Source of the DNA: Limibacillus sp.
GTDB lineage: Bacteria > Pseudomonadota > Alphaproteobacteria > Kiloniellales > CECT-8803
Length of the DNA: 45,861 bases
Assembly (NCBI GenBank): GCA_037379885.1
Contig: JARRJC010000020.1
Location: 1-45,861, forward strand
Direction of reading: 5' to 3'
Of the stretch, positions 8,204 through 16,910 are shown one piece after another; the stretch's first letter is position 1, and every line of letters starts with the position of its first letter. A program made the translations under genes and the position numbers. The notes under the pieces were generated by a model. That model had not been told where the DNA came from. It was given only the letters and a program-made list of their open reading frames with translations, and ran no database searches.

Positions 8204-10001
8204 CCGTCCCGCTGCGTCCGCGCAGCTGCACCTCGCCCTTGTCCTCGCAGACGAAGTCCGGCCCCAGCAGCGCCCGCACGTCGCCGGAGATCAGGATGCA
8301 GCACTCGGCCTCGCGATCGGCCTGGGCCGCCATTTCCTTGCCCAGGCTTTCCAGGCGCTGACCGGTGTTCACGGCATCGCCGATGATGGTGTAGTTGACC
8401 CGCTCCGCCGAGCCGATGTTTCCGACCACGACCGGGCCCGCGTGGAGGCCGATGCGAAGCCGCAAGGGCGCCTCCCCCGCCGCAAGGCGTAGGGCGTTGT
8501 CCCGCTCCAAGGCCTGGGCGATGGCCAGCGCGGCCCGCGCGGCGCGCAGCTCCGCGTCCGGCTGCGGCTCGGGCGCGCCCCAGAAGGCCATCAGGGCATC
8601 GCCTATGTATTTGTCGATGGTCCCGCCCTCGGCCTCGACCGCCTCCCCCAGAAGCGCAAAGTGATGGTTCAGAAGCGTCGAGACCTCGCGCGCCGGCATG
8701 GTCTCCGAAAGGCTGGTGAAGCCCACGATGTCGGTGAACATGATGGTCAGCCGGCGCTCCTCGCTCTCCGGGCCCTGGGTGAGCCCCGCTTGAATCAAGC
8801 GCCGAACCAGGCCCCTCGGCACGTAGAGCGCGAAGAGCTTCAGCCCGCCGACCATGGCGTCGAAGGCGCGCTGCGCATCGTCCAGCTCGCGCAGGCGCGA
8901 GCGCCCGAAGCCCGGGTGGCGCTCGAACTCCAGCGCCTCGATCTTCTTGGCCCCTTCGCGCAGGCGCTTGATCGGCCGCGCAAGACCCCGCCCCAGAAGG
9001 ACGCCGCCCAGGAGCGTCAGGGCGATCAAGGCGCCAGCCAGATAGAGGAGGGTGTAGAGCCTGCGTATCTGTTCATCGACATCGCTGGCCAGGGTCACGG
9101 TGCCGATGGTGAAGGGCGTGGCCGTAAAGCCCGTGAGCTGGCGGTAGAACCCGATGTAGTAGACATCGGCCAGTTGGAACCAGCGCACTTCGAAGCGGTC
9201 GCTGCGGTAGCGCTCCGGCGGCTCTTCGGTACGCCCGAGGAAGAGCCGCGACAGCAGCGGATCGGAAAAGGCCTGGACCTTCGGCAAGGGGTCTTCCTGG
9301 GTCAACCCCGGAAAGGTCCATTGCAGGAGCGGGTGGGCGACGACCCGGTCCCGGCCCAAAAGAATGAAGGACGTTCCGAAGTTCGCCGCGCCCTGCGCGT
9401 CCGAGAGACGCTCCAGATAGAGCGAGAGTTCCCCGATGCTCACCCCGAGAACGAGGACCCCCTTATAGTCCTCCGCCGCGTTGACGGGCACCCGGTAGTT
9501 GAGCAGCGGCGCGCTGTACTGCGGCGGCAGAACGAACTCGCCCCAATAGCCGCCCGCCCGGCTCCTTGCGTCGTCCAGAAAAGACTGAATGGTCGGCGTG
9601 GTCTCGCCATCGGGCGCACGGGTCTCGGAGGAAGGATTGCGCTGGACCCCATAGTAGCCGCCATCCAAGCCGAAGTAGGCGACGCCCGATAGCTGCGGAT
9701 AGCCCGCCATGGCGTTGCGCAGAAGCGCCATGATCTGATCGTCGCGCGGCTCGCCGGGATCGAGCATGGCCGCGCGCTCGAGCCTCTCCTCCAAGGCGGT
9801 TCCGAGGAACTCGATCGGCCTCAACTGCGCCTCGATCCGGCTGGCGAGCTGGTTCAGCAGAAGCTCCACCTTGTCGCGGTTCAGCTCCGCCGTGTTGCGC
9901 TCGGCGACGGAGAAGGAAAGAAAGAAGATCAAGCCGGCCACCAGCACCGCCGGCAGCGTCACCGCGGCGGCCAGCAGGACGGTGATGGGAAGCCGCCGCA
10001 T
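8166..10001 (-). CDS. membrane-bound class III adenylate cyclase with Cache-like sensor and HAMP
   Basis: A 611-residue sensor cyclase that would make cAMP in response to an extracytoplasmic signal. Membrane helices at about 7-31 and 314-338 flank a 280-residue periplasmic domain of Cache type (SFLDDARSRAGGYWGE, a dCache-like pattern). A HAMP linker follows (339-390), then the class III catalytic domain (415-575). Catalytic residues are present: metal-binding Asp424 (FTDIVGF) and Asp468 (YIGDALMAFWG), adenine-selecting Lys464 and Asp542 (NYTIIGDAVN), and the transition-state Asn and Arg in VNTGQRLE. The Lys/Asp pair predicts ATP rather than GTP as substrate. The gene is 27 bases downstream of the HbpS-like gene and may be cotranscribed. 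Its last codons overlap the end of mscS. Confidence 0.93.
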   Translation of the reverse strand: MRRLPITVLLAAAVTLPAVLVAGLIFFLSFSVAERNTAELNRDKVELLLNQLASRIEAQLRPIEFLGTALEERLERAAMLDPGEPRDDQIMALLRNAMAGYPQLSGVAYFGLDGGYYGVQRNPSSETRAPDGETTPTIQSFLDDARSRAGGYWGEFVLPPQYSAPLLNYRVPVNAAEDYKGVLVLGVSIGELSLYLERLSDAQGAANFGTSFILLGRDRVVAHPLLQWTFPGLTQEDPLPKVQAFSDPLLSRLFLGRTEEPPERYRSDRFEVRWFQLADVYYIGFYRQLTGFTATPFTIGTVTLASDVDEQIRRLYTLLYLAGALIALTLLGGVLLGRGLARPIKRLREGAKKIEALEFERHPGFGRSRLRELDDAQRAFDAMVGGLKLFALYVPRGLVRRLIQAGLTQGPESEERRLTIMFTDIVGFTSLSETMPAREVSTLLNHHFALLGEAVEAEGGTIDKYIGDALMAFWGAPEPQPDAELRAARAALAIAQALERDNALRLAAGEAPLRLRIGLHAGPVVVGNIGSAERVNYTIIGDAVNTGQRLESLGKEMAAQADREAECCILISGDVRALLGPDFVCEDKGEVQLRGRSGTVKVYRLLSGPES

Positions 10002-10028
10002 GGCCTTTCTTGTCTCCTACAGCCTCGA

Positions 10029-10463
10029 TCAGCCGGTATCGCCCTCGAAGCCCGCGGCCTCGATCCCCGCCAGCGCGCAGATCTCGTCGTTGTCCGAGGT
10101 GTCGCCGGAGATGCCGACCGCGCCGATGATCTCACCGTCCTTCCTGATCAGGACGCCGCCGGGAACGGGCACCACCTTGCCGTCGGCCAGCCCGTTCAGC
10201 GCCTGCACGAAGAAGGCCTGCTCCTGCGCCCGCTTGAAGAGCCCGCGCGAGCCCATGCCGACGCCGAGGCCGCCATAGGCCTTCCCGCGCGCGATCTCGA
10301 AGCGGAGGTTGCTGGCGCCGTCTTCGCGCTCGAAGGCCTTCACGTGGCCGCCGGCGTCCAGCACCAGGACGGCCAGCGGCTTCAGGCCGATCTCCCGGCC
10401 CTTGGCGAGCGCGGCGGCGATGATCTTGCGGCTGTCTTCGAGCGTGAGGGCGGTCATGGGCAA
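10029..10463 (-). CDS. GlcG/HbpS family (DUF336) heme-binding-type protein
   Basis: A 144-residue small cytosolic protein of the GlcG/HbpS family. The opening LTLEDSRKIIAAALAKGREI, the strand LAVLVLDAGGHVKAFERED, the ARGKAYGGLG helix, and the terminal GGVLIRKDGEIIGAVGISG are characteristic. Family members bind heme or small ligands and often sit next to oxidoreductase genes; their catalytic role, if any, is unclear. The length equals the usual 135-150 residues, so it is complete. It lies between a short-chain dehydrogenase (24 bases upstream) and the adenylate cyclase (27 bases downstream), all on the minus strand, so the three probably form one operon. It could act as a sensor accessory for the cyclase; this is inference from position only. 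Confidence 0.88.
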   Translation of the reverse strand: MPMTALTLEDSRKIIAAALAKGREIGLKPLAVLVLDAGGHVKAFEREDGASNLRFEIARGKAYGGLGVGMGSRGLFKRAQEQAFFVQALNGLADGKVVPVPGGVLIRKDGEIIGAVGISGDTSDNDEICALAGIEAAGFEGDTG

Positions 10464-10487
10464 TCCTCTTCCTGCTTGCCGTCGGGC

Positions 10488-11186
10488 TCAGAACCGCTCG
10501 ACCCAGGGGCGGAGCGCGATCTCAAAGGTCCAGGCGCTGCGGTCCTGTTCCAGGGCGTGCCAGTAGCTGCGCGCGATGGCGTCGGGATCGAGCATCGAAT
10601 CGGGCTTGTCCGCCGGCTCCTCGCGGCCCGGATTGCGGATCGCGCCGTCGATCACGAAGTGGCAGACATGGATGCCTTTCGGCTGCACCTCGCGCGCCAG
10701 GCTCTCCGCCATGCCGCGCAGCGCGAACTTGCCCATCGCGAAGGGTGCCGAAAGGGGGTAGCCCTTCACGCTGGCGGACGCGCCGGTGAAGAGGATCGCG
10801 CCGCTGCCCTTCGGCTCCATGCGCTTGACCGCTTCGCGCGCCACCAAAAAGCCGCCGAAGGCCGTGACCTGGACGGCCTTGCGCACCGCCTCGGGGTCCA
10901 GTTCGGCGAAGGCGCCGCGCACCCGGGCGCTGGGGTTGTAGACCACGACGTCGGGCGCAGCCCCCTCGGCGTCCAAGCTATCGAAGAGCCCGGCGACCGA
11001 GGCCGGGTCCGAAGCATCGCAGCCGTGGGCCTTGCCGCCGGTCTCTTCGGCCAGCGCCGCGAGCTTGGCGCTGTCGCGCGCCGCCAGCCGAACGCTCAGT
11101 CCCTTCGCGGCGAAGAGACGCGCGAGCGAGGCGGAGAGGCCCGCGCCCGCCCCGACGATCAGCGCCTGTTTGTATGCGGCTTTCAC
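10488..11186 (-). CDS. short-chain dehydrogenase/reductase-like protein lacking catalytic Tyr
   Basis: A 232-residue Rossmann-fold protein of the SDR superfamily. The nucleotide site is ALIVGAGAGLSASLARLFA (8-26), followed by the basic stretch RLAARD, the CDASD adenine-ring segment and the VVYNPSA motif in place of the usual NNAG. In the active site, LFTGASAS supplies the conserved Ser, but the Tyr of YxxxK is replaced by Phe: the segment is PFAMGK (Phe149, Lys153). This was checked in the nucleotide sequence. It could be a non-catalytic or altered-mechanism member; some annotated SDR relatives also carry Phe here. It is the first gene of a likely three-gene operon with the HbpS-like gene and the cyclase. 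Substrate unknown. Confidence 0.85.
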   Translation of the reverse strand: MKAAYKQALIVGAGAGLSASLARLFAAKGLSVRLAARDSAKLAALAEETGGKAHGCDASDPASVAGLFDSLDAEGAAPDVVVYNPSARVRGAFAELDPEAVRKAVQVTAFGGFLVAREAVKRMEPKGSGAILFTGASASVKGYPLSAPFAMGKFALRGMAESLAREVQPKGIHVCHFVIDGAIRNPGREEPADKPDSMLDPDAIARSYWHALEQDRSAWTFEIALRPWVERF

Positions 11187-11244
11187 CCTGCTGCTTCCTT
11201 CTGCGGCCTTTGGTCCGGAGCCACAACGCTAGTCCAGGCGGGCC

Positions 11245-11297
11245 GCAAAAAGAAAGAGCGCGCTGGCGGGCCTCGATGAAACCCGCCCGGCGCGCTC
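11245..11297 (-). terminator. rho-independent terminator of the BMP transporter operon
   Basis: The arms at 11256-11270 and 11282-11297 form a GC-rich stem (8 bp of GAGCGCGC/GCGCGCTC, then one mismatch and a bulge, then GGCGGG/CCCGCC) around a short loop. On the minus strand the stem is followed by the T-rich run TTTCTTTTTG. It begins about 25 bases after the stop codon of the binding-protein gene, as expected for the end of that operon. Confidence 0.8.
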
Positions 11298-11322
11298 TCC
11301 GCCTTTCAAGAAACGAGAGGCC

Positions 11323-12420
11323 TTACTGCGGCAGTTTCTCGTCGATCCCCTGCACGTACCAGTTCATGCCGAGCAGCATGCCCTCGTCCGCGACTTCCCC
11401 CGCGGCGACCTTGATCTCGCCGTTCTGGTCCATGATCGGACCGGTGAAGGGATGGAACTCGCCCGACCGGATCTTGGCGACCATGGCCTCGGCCTCGGCG
11501 GCCACGTCGTCGGGCAGGTTCGTGTAGGGAGCCATGACCACCATGTCCTGGGCGAACCCGCCCCAGGTGTCCTGGCTCTCCCAGGTGCCGTCCATCACCG
11601 CCTGCGTGCGGGCGATGTAGTAGGCGGACCAGTCGTCGATGATAGCGGTGTACTGGGCTTCCGGGGCGAACTTGATCATGTCGGAGGCCTGGCCGAAGCC
11701 ATGCACGCCGCGCTCCCCGGCGACCTGAAGCGGGGCCGGGCTGTCGGTGTGCTGGGTGATGATGTCGGCGCCCTGGTCGATCAGCGCCTTGGCGGCGTCG
11801 GCTTCCTTGCCCGGATCGAACCAGGAGTTGACCCAGACGATCTTCAGCTTGAAGTCGGGATTGACCGACTGCGCGCCCAGCATGAAGGAGTTGATGCCGC
11901 GCACCACCTCGGGGATCGGGAAGGAGGCGACGTAACCGGCCGTCCCGGTCTTCGACATCTTGGCGGCGATCTGGCCGATCACGTAACGGCCTTCGTAGAA
12001 GCGCGCCGAATAGGTCGTGACGTTCTCCGCCCGCTTGTAGCCGGTGGCGTGCTCGAACTTCACGTCCGGGAAGCGCTCGGCCACCTTCAGGGTCGGGTTC
12101 ATGAAACCGAAGGAGGTGGTGAAGATCAGATCCGCGCCCTGGCGCGCCAGACGCTCGATCGCGCGTTCGGCGTCGGGGCCCTCGGAGACGTTCTCGACGA
12201 AGAGCGTCTCGACCTTATCGCCGAACTTCTCTTCGATCGCCAGACGCCCCTCGTTGTGCTGGTAGCTCCAGCCATGGTCGCCGATGGGACCGACGTAGAT
12301 GAAGCCGACCTTGGTCGGGCCGTCGTCCGCCTTTGCTGTGTCGGGGGCGATAGCGGTGGCGGAAAAGCCGAGCGAGACCGCAAGGGCGAGCCCGCTCAGA
12401 AAGGTGGTGCTGCGTTTCAT
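11323..12420 (-). CDS. BMP-family ABC transporter substrate-binding protein
   Basis: A 365-residue periplasmic binding protein of the BMP (basic membrane protein/PnrA) family, the solute receptor of an importer. A Sec signal peptide covers about residues 1-32, with a cut near AKA-DD; there is no lipobox Cys, so it is soluble. Family hallmarks are KVGFIYVGPIGDHGWSY near the mature N-terminus, the ERLARQGADLIFTTSFG segment, and GYVASFPIPEVVRGINSF. Most BMP proteins bind nucleosides or purines, though some bind other small molecules. The start is ATG at 12420 with an upstream AGGAGG; an open frame extends much further upstream but only by overlapping the permease gene in another frame. It is last in the operon, 56 bases after the second permease, and is followed by a terminator. 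Confidence 0.95.
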   Translation of the reverse strand: MKRSTTFLSGLALAVSLGFSATAIAPDTAKADDGPTKVGFIYVGPIGDHGWSYQHNEGRLAIEEKFGDKVETLFVENVSEGPDAERAIERLARQGADLIFTTSFGFMNPTLKVAERFPDVKFEHATGYKRAENVTTYSARFYEGRYVIGQIAAKMSKTGTAGYVASFPIPEVVRGINSFMLGAQSVNPDFKLKIVWVNSWFDPGKEADAAKALIDQGADIITQHTDSPAPLQVAGERGVHGFGQASDMIKFAPEAQYTAIIDDWSAYYIARTQAVMDGTWESQDTWGGFAQDMVVMAPYTNLPDDVAAEAEAMVAKIRSGEFHPFTGPIMDQNGEIKVAAGEVADEGMLLGMNWYVQGIDEKLPQ

Positions 12421-12476
12421 TTTATGTTCCAAGCCTCCTTGATGACTGATTTTCGTCTTGGTCTTTTGGGCAAGCC

Positions 12477-13397
12477 TTAACGGTCGGGTACGAACACCCG
12501 CCCCAGCGCGCGCGGCGTGTTGCTGCTGGCGGTCAGGCGGTTGCGCGAGATGATCACCAGCACGGCGATGGTGGCGAGGTAGGGCAGCGCGGACAGAAGC
12601 TGGGACGGGATGTCCACCTCCGCCGCCTGCGCATGGAACTGAAGGATCAGCACCGCGCCGAAAAGATAGGCGCCGACCGCCGCGCGCAGGGGCAGCCAGC
12701 TGGCGAAGACCACCAATGCCAGCGCGATCCAGCCGCGCCCGGCGGTCATGCCCTCGGTCCACTGCGGTGTGTAGGCGAGTGGCAGGTAGGCCCCGGCCAG
12801 CCCGGCGCAACCGCCGCCGAACAGGACCGCGAGGTAGCGGATGCGCAAGACCGGATAGCCCAGCGCATGGGCCGACTCGTGGCTGTTGCCGACGGCGCGC
12901 AGCACCAGACCCGCGCGGGTCCTGAACAGGAACCAGGAAACGCCCGCCAGCAGCGCGAAGGAGAAGTAGACCAGGACGTTCTGGCCGAACAGCACCGGCC
13001 CCAGCAACGGAATGGCGCTCAAGCCCGGAATCTCCAGGGCCGGCAGATAGCGCCCCGGCTGGCCGATGAAGGCCTCCCCGATCATGCCCGAGAGCCCCAG
13101 GCCCAACAGCGTCAGGGAGAGGCCCGAGGCGACCTGATTGGTCGCAAGCGTCAAGGTCAGGAACCCGAAGAGCAGCGCCAGGGCCATGCCGCCCAGCGTG
13201 CCGAACAGCAGCGCAAGGATCATGGAGTCGAAGTAGTAGATGCCCGCGAAGGCCAGCACGGCGCCCATGATCATCATGCCCTCGACCCCCAGGTTGAGCA
13301 CGCCCGAGCGCTCCACCACCAGTTCGCCCAAAGCAGCGATCAGAAGCGGGGTCGCCGCCGTCACCACGGTCAGGAGAAGGGCTTCGATACCGGTCAT
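12477..13397 (-). CDS. ABC transporter permease (BPD_transp_2, second subunit)
   Basis: A 306-residue inner-membrane permease of the branched-chain amino acid/nucleoside type, with about nine hydrophobic segments. ERSGVLNLGVEGMMIMGA (residues 29-46) is the conserved signature of this permease family, and RAVGNSHESAHALGYPVL is the cytoplasmic coupling segment that contacts the ATPase. It corresponds to the shorter YufQ/NupQ-type partner of a heterodimeric channel. Its ATG overlaps the stop codon of the preceding permease (ATGA, 13394-13397), so translation of the two is probably coupled. The length is normal for the family and it appears intact. Confidence 0.95.
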   Translation of the reverse strand: MTGIEALLLTVVTAATPLLIAALGELVVERSGVLNLGVEGMMIMGAVLAFAGIYYFDSMILALLFGTLGGMALALLFGFLTLTLATNQVASGLSLTLLGLGLSGMIGEAFIGQPGRYLPALEIPGLSAIPLLGPVLFGQNVLVYFSFALLAGVSWFLFRTRAGLVLRAVGNSHESAHALGYPVLRIRYLAVLFGGGCAGLAGAYLPLAYTPQWTEGMTAGRGWIALALVVFASWLPLRAAVGAYLFGAVLILQFHAQAAEVDIPSQLLSALPYLATIAVLVIISRNRLTASSNTPRALGRVFVPDR

Positions 13398-14459
13398 TCG
13401 GCGGCGCTCCTTTCAACCTTCGCGCCCGGCGGCGGACTCGGCGCCCAGCGCAGGCGATAGCGGATGAAGGTATCGCAGCCCAGGACGAAGAACAGGATCA
13501 TGCCCTGGAAAACCCGCCCGATCTTGTCGGAGATGCCGAGCACGATCTGCGCGGACTCGCCCCCGATGTAGGTGAGCGCCAGGAGCAGCCCCGCGAAGAG
13601 GATGCCGATGGGATTGAGGCGGCCCAGGAAGGCCACGATGATGGCGGTGAAGCCGTAGCCGGGCGAGATGGTCGGGCGCAGCTGCCCGATCGAGCCGGAG
13701 ACCTCGGCGATCCCGGCAAGACCGGCCAAGCCGCCGGAGATCAGGAAGGCGCCCAGCACGGTCTTGCTGCGCGAGAAGCCGGCAAAGGCCGCCGCGCGCG
13801 GCGCCGCACCCACCCGCCAGCAGGAAGCCCATGACCAGCACCGCGATCACGGCCAGGATCGTTCCGCCGTGGACACGGCCCGACAGCGCGGGCATCACCC
13901 CGGCCTCCACGAACAGGCGCGATTCCGGGAAGTTGTAGCCGTCGGGATCGCGCCAGGGACCGCGCACCAGCCAGTCGAGCAGAAGCTGCGCGACGTAGAC
14001 CAGCATCAGGCTGACCAGAATCTCGTTGGCCCCGAAGCGGGTCCGCAGGATCGCGGGTATCGCCGCCCAGGCCATGCCGCCCAGCGTGCCGAGCAGCAGC
14101 ATCAGGGGCAGCAGCAGCGGGCTTTCCCAGCCGTGGAAGACGATGGGCAGCAGCGCGCCCAGAATGGCACCGGCGGTGAACTGCCCTTCGGCGCCGATAT
14201 TCCAGGTATTGGCCAGGAAGCAGACCGACAGCCCCAGCGCGATCAGCACCAGCGGCGTCGCCTTGACGATGATCTCCTCCAGCGACCAGATCTCGGTCCA
14301 GGGCTCGATGAAGTAGACGTGCAGCGCGGCCAGCGGATCGTGACCCAGGGCCGCGAAGAGGAGGCCGCCGAAGACCACGGTCAGGCCCAGCGCCAGCAGC
14401 GGCGAGACCAGGGTCATGAGCCGCGAGTGCTCAGGGCGCTTTATCAGCTCCAGCCGCAT
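13394..14459 (-). pseudogene. ABC transporter permease (first subunit), frameshifted
   Basis: The YufP/NupP-type permease partner, read in two frames. Frame one (from the ATG at 14459) encodes normal permease sequence through IAVLVMGFLLA; TWNIGAEGQFTAGAI is the conserved signature. Near 13811-13822 it runs into nonsense-like Arg-rich sequence. The correct continuation (GAAPRAAAFAGFSRSKTV, then SPGYGFTAIIVAFLGR, to the stop at 13394) is in another frame. Relatives usually have 10-13 residues between these blocks, ending R-A-V-G-A-N-P-R-A-A, so a deletion of some 30-40 bases, not a multiple of three, is likely. The C-terminal frame still overlaps the next gene by ATGA. It may be a true lesion or an assembly error; all other genes in the operon look intact. 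Confidence 0.85.
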
Positions 14460-14462
14460 CGC

Positions 14463-16112
14463 CTAGTGCTCCCCCGCCCCGCCCATCAAAAGGCCGATCT
14501 TCTCGCGGCCGGTGTCCCGCCGGGCCACGGGCGGCGAGAGCCTGCCCTTGGAGATGACCGCCACGCGGTCGGAAATCTCCAGCACCTCGTCCAGGTCCTG
14601 GGAGATCATCAGCACCGCCGAGCCGCGGCGCGCCAGATCGACCAGCGCCTGGCGGATGGCCGCCGCCGCACCCGCATCGACGCCCCAGGTCGGCTGGCTG
14701 ACCACCAGCACGCCGGGCTCGCGCTCGATCTCCCGCCCGACGATGAACTTCTGAAGGTTGCCGCCGGAAAGCGCCTTGGCCTCGACGTCCGGATGGGCCA
14801 TGCGCACGTCGAAGAGCTCGGCCAGTTTGCGCTCCAACCGGCGCGCCGCGCCCAGGTTGAGGACGCCGCGCGAAACCAGCCCGTCCTCCGGACGCTGGCG
14901 GGTCAACAGCAGGTTCTCCGAGAGGCGCATCTCGGGCACCGCGCCGTGGCCCAGGCGCTCTTCCGGCACGAAGGCCGCGCCCAGACGGCGGCGGCGGCGC
15001 GGGCCGAGCCGTCCCGCCGCCACGCCCTCAATCTCGATCTGGCCCGCTCCCGGCGCCCTCATCTCGCCGGAGAGCGCGGCGAAGAGCTCGTCCTGTCCGT
15101 TCCCGGCGATCCCGGCGAGCCCCAGTATCTCGCCCGCCCGCAGGTCGAAGGAAATGTTCTCCAAAGCGCAGGCGAAGGGCCCCGGCGCGGGCAGGCTGAG
15201 CCCCCGGACGGAGAGGCGCGTGCGCGCCGTCCCGGCGGCGGGCTTTTCCAGCTCCACCGCGCCCACCTCGGCGCCGACCATCATGCTGGCGAGGGAGGCG
15301 GCGCTCTCCTCGCGCGGGTCGCAGCGCGCCACAACCTTGCCGTGACGCAGGATCGTCGCGGTCTTGCAGAGGCGCTTCACCTCCTCCAGCCGGTGAGAGA
15401 TGTAGAGGATCGCGCAGCCCTCGGAGGCGAGACGCTCCAGCGTCTTGAAGAGCTCGTCGGACTCCTGGGGCGTCAGCACCGAGGTCGGCTCGTCCATGAT
15501 GATGAGCCGGGGCTCCTGCAGCAGGCAGCGCACGATCTCGATCCGCTGGCGCACGCCGACGGAGAGATCGGCGACCCGGCTGTGCGGCTCCAGAGGCAGG
15601 CCGTAGTCGAGGGAGACCTGACGCAGCCGCTCGGCGAGCCCGCTGCCCCAGGCGGCCTTGGGAAGACCCAGGGCCACGTTCTCCACCACCGTCAGCGGCT
15701 CGAAAAGGGAGAAGTGCTGGAACACCATGCCGATGCCCAGCGCCCGCGCGTCGGCGGGGTTCGCGATGGCGACCGGCTTGCCGCGCCAGCGGATCACGCC
15801 CGCGTCGGGTTGCAGGGAGCCGTAGAGGATTTTCACGAGAGTGGACTTGCCCGCGCCGTTCTCGCCGAGCAGGGCGTGGATCTCACCGGGATGGATGGCG
15901 AATTCCAGGGAATCGTTGGCCAGCAGATCGCCGAAGCGTTTGGTGACGCCTTCAGCCGCGAGAAGAGGCTGGCTCGTCCGGGCGCTTTCCTGCCGCTCGG
16001 CGCTCTCTGCAAGACCTTCCAACTGGATCCCCCGAACCTTTGGACCCGGCGGCGCTGCCGCGCTTCTTTCGTTGCAGTGCAACAACCCGGAAAGATTGGG
16101 AAGATAGAGCAA
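14463..16112 (-). CDS. ABC transporter ATP-binding protein, two fused nucleotide-binding domains
   Basis: The 549-residue energising subunit of the BMP importer, with two ATPase domains in one chain as in YufO/NupO and sugar importers. The first domain (about 48-290) has Walker A GENGAGKST, signature DLSVGVRQR and Walker B LIIMDEPTSVL. The second (about 300-540) has a degenerate Walker A region (GIAGNGQDEL), signature ALSGGNLQK and a B-region VLVVSQPTWGVD in which the usual Asp-Glu is Ser-Gln, as is normal for the second half of these proteins. The longest frame starts at TTG 16112; the first 40 residues are not family sequence and a GTG at residue 26 is a plausible start. It leads the operon and ends three bases before the permease start. 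Confidence 0.95.
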   Translation of the reverse strand: MLYLPNLSGLLHCNERSAAAPPGPKVRGIQLEGLAESAERQESARTSQPLLAAEGVTKRFGDLLANDSLEFAIHPGEIHALLGENGAGKSTLVKILYGSLQPDAGVIRWRGKPVAIANPADARALGIGMVFQHFSLFEPLTVVENVALGLPKAAWGSGLAERLRQVSLDYGLPLEPHSRVADLSVGVRQRIEIVRCLLQEPRLIIMDEPTSVLTPQESDELFKTLERLASEGCAILYISHRLEEVKRLCKTATILRHGKVVARCDPREESAASLASMMVGAEVGAVELEKPAAGTARTRLSVRGLSLPAPGPFACALENISFDLRAGEILGLAGIAGNGQDELFAALSGEMRAPGAGQIEIEGVAAGRLGPRRRRRLGAAFVPEERLGHGAVPEMRLSENLLLTRQRPEDGLVSRGVLNLGAARRLERKLAELFDVRMAHPDVEAKALSGGNLQKFIVGREIEREPGVLVVSQPTWGVDAGAAAAIRQALVDLARRGSAVLMISQDLDEVLEISDRVAVISKGRLSPPVARRDTGREKIGLLMGGAGEH

Positions 16113-16189
16113 GGCGGGCGGCCTGACTAGTCTCTAGGAAAGCGGCGAAGGACGGGCGCCACAGGGCGTCCGGCCCGCCGGATAGACGC

Positions 16190-16243
16190 TGAAAATCTGA
16201 TTGCGCCCGACAGGCTTCCGTGAAAAAATCCTCGAAATTTTCA
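16190..16243. promoter_or_regulatory. candidate operator for the cupin-XRE regulator
   Basis: An interrupted palindrome at 16221-16243 has 10-base arms, TGAAAAAATC and GAAATTTTCA, around CTC; eight of ten pairs match. A further half-site, TGAAAATCTGA, lies at 16190-16200, about 30 bases away. Both sit in the 151-base divergent gap between the transporter operon and the regulator gene, in an AT-rich patch of GC-rich DNA. Autoregulation and control of the transporter by the XRE protein is the natural reading, but it is inferred. Confidence 0.5.
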
Positions 16244-16263
16244 TTCTCGCGGAGCGCGATGAA

Positions 16264-16869
16264 ATGACCGCCCCGGTCGCAGGACTGCCCAGAGGAGACG
16301 CCGGTAAACTGGCGCCCAAGACCGGCAGTCTTGGCGGGGACCTTCGCGCGCTGCGCCGGGCCCGCGGCCTGACGCTCACCGAACTCGCCACAGCCATCGA
16401 CCGCTCGGTCGGTTGGATCAGCCAGGTCGAACGCGGCCTTTCCGAACCCTCCATCTCAGACCTGCGCCGCTTCGCGGCCCTGTTCGGCGTGCCGCTCGGC
16501 TTCTTCTTCTCGAACGAAGAGTCCGCAGAGCGCGAGCGCAGAAACATCGTCCGCCACGCCAACCGCCGCACGCTGGGCGACCGCGCGGACGGTCTCTTGG
16601 AAGAACTGCTCTCGCCCGACCTGGGCGGCAGCTTCGAGGTTTTCCGCTCGGTCTTCGAGCCGGGCAAGGAGCTGAAGGAAGCCCAGCTCCGCCAGACGGA
16701 GGAGGCCGGGTATCTGGTCTCCGGGCGGCTCGACCTTTGGATCGGCGATCGGCTCTTCCACTTGGAGCCGGGAGATTCCTTCCGCTTCGATCATGAGCCT
16801 TTCCGCTGGCGCAATCCGGGCAAGGAACCGGCCGTGGTGATCTGGGTCATCGCGCCGCCGGTCTACTGA
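16264..16869 (+). CDS. XRE-family regulator with C-terminal cupin
   Basis: A 201-residue transcription factor. A helix-turn-helix of the Cro/C1 type covers about residues 25-80, with LRRARGLTLTELATAIDRSV, GWISQVERGLSEPSISDLRR and the FGVPLGFFF ending typical of PuuR/SutR-like regulators. A C-terminal cupin (about 120-200) probably binds the effector: AGYLVSGRLDLWIGDRLFHL, EPGDSFRFDHEPFRWRNPG. The ATG at 16264 is preferred; the frame extends upstream to a TTG at 16201, but that would place the palindrome inside the coding region. It is divergent from the BMP transporter and 41 bases before the demethylase operon, so it likely controls both. Members of this family respond to polyamines, amino acids and similar compounds. 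Confidence 0.92.
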   Translation: MTAPVAGLPRGDAGKLAPKTGSLGGDLRALRRARGLTLTELATAIDRSVGWISQVERGLSEPSISDLRRFAALFGVPLGFFFSNEESAERERRNIVRHANRRTLGDRADGLLEELLSPDLGGSFEVFRSVFEPGKELKEAQLRQTEEAGYLVSGRLDLWIGDRLFHLEPGDSFRFDHEPFRWRNPGKEPAVVIWVIAPPVY

Positions 16870-16910
16870 ACCGCCCCTTTCAAAGAAAAGCAGAACAGGG
16901 AACCACCATC

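Noticed and set aside
12421-13416. Open frame continuing upstream from the BMP protein gene, giving a 697-residue protein
   Set aside because: It runs in another frame through the permease gene and is Arg/Gly-rich with no domain; the BMP start at 12420 has a signal peptide and an AGGAGG site.
13668-16130. 820-codon open frame opposite the transporter genes
   Set aside because: Antisense of clearly homologous ABC transporter genes, low-complexity composition.
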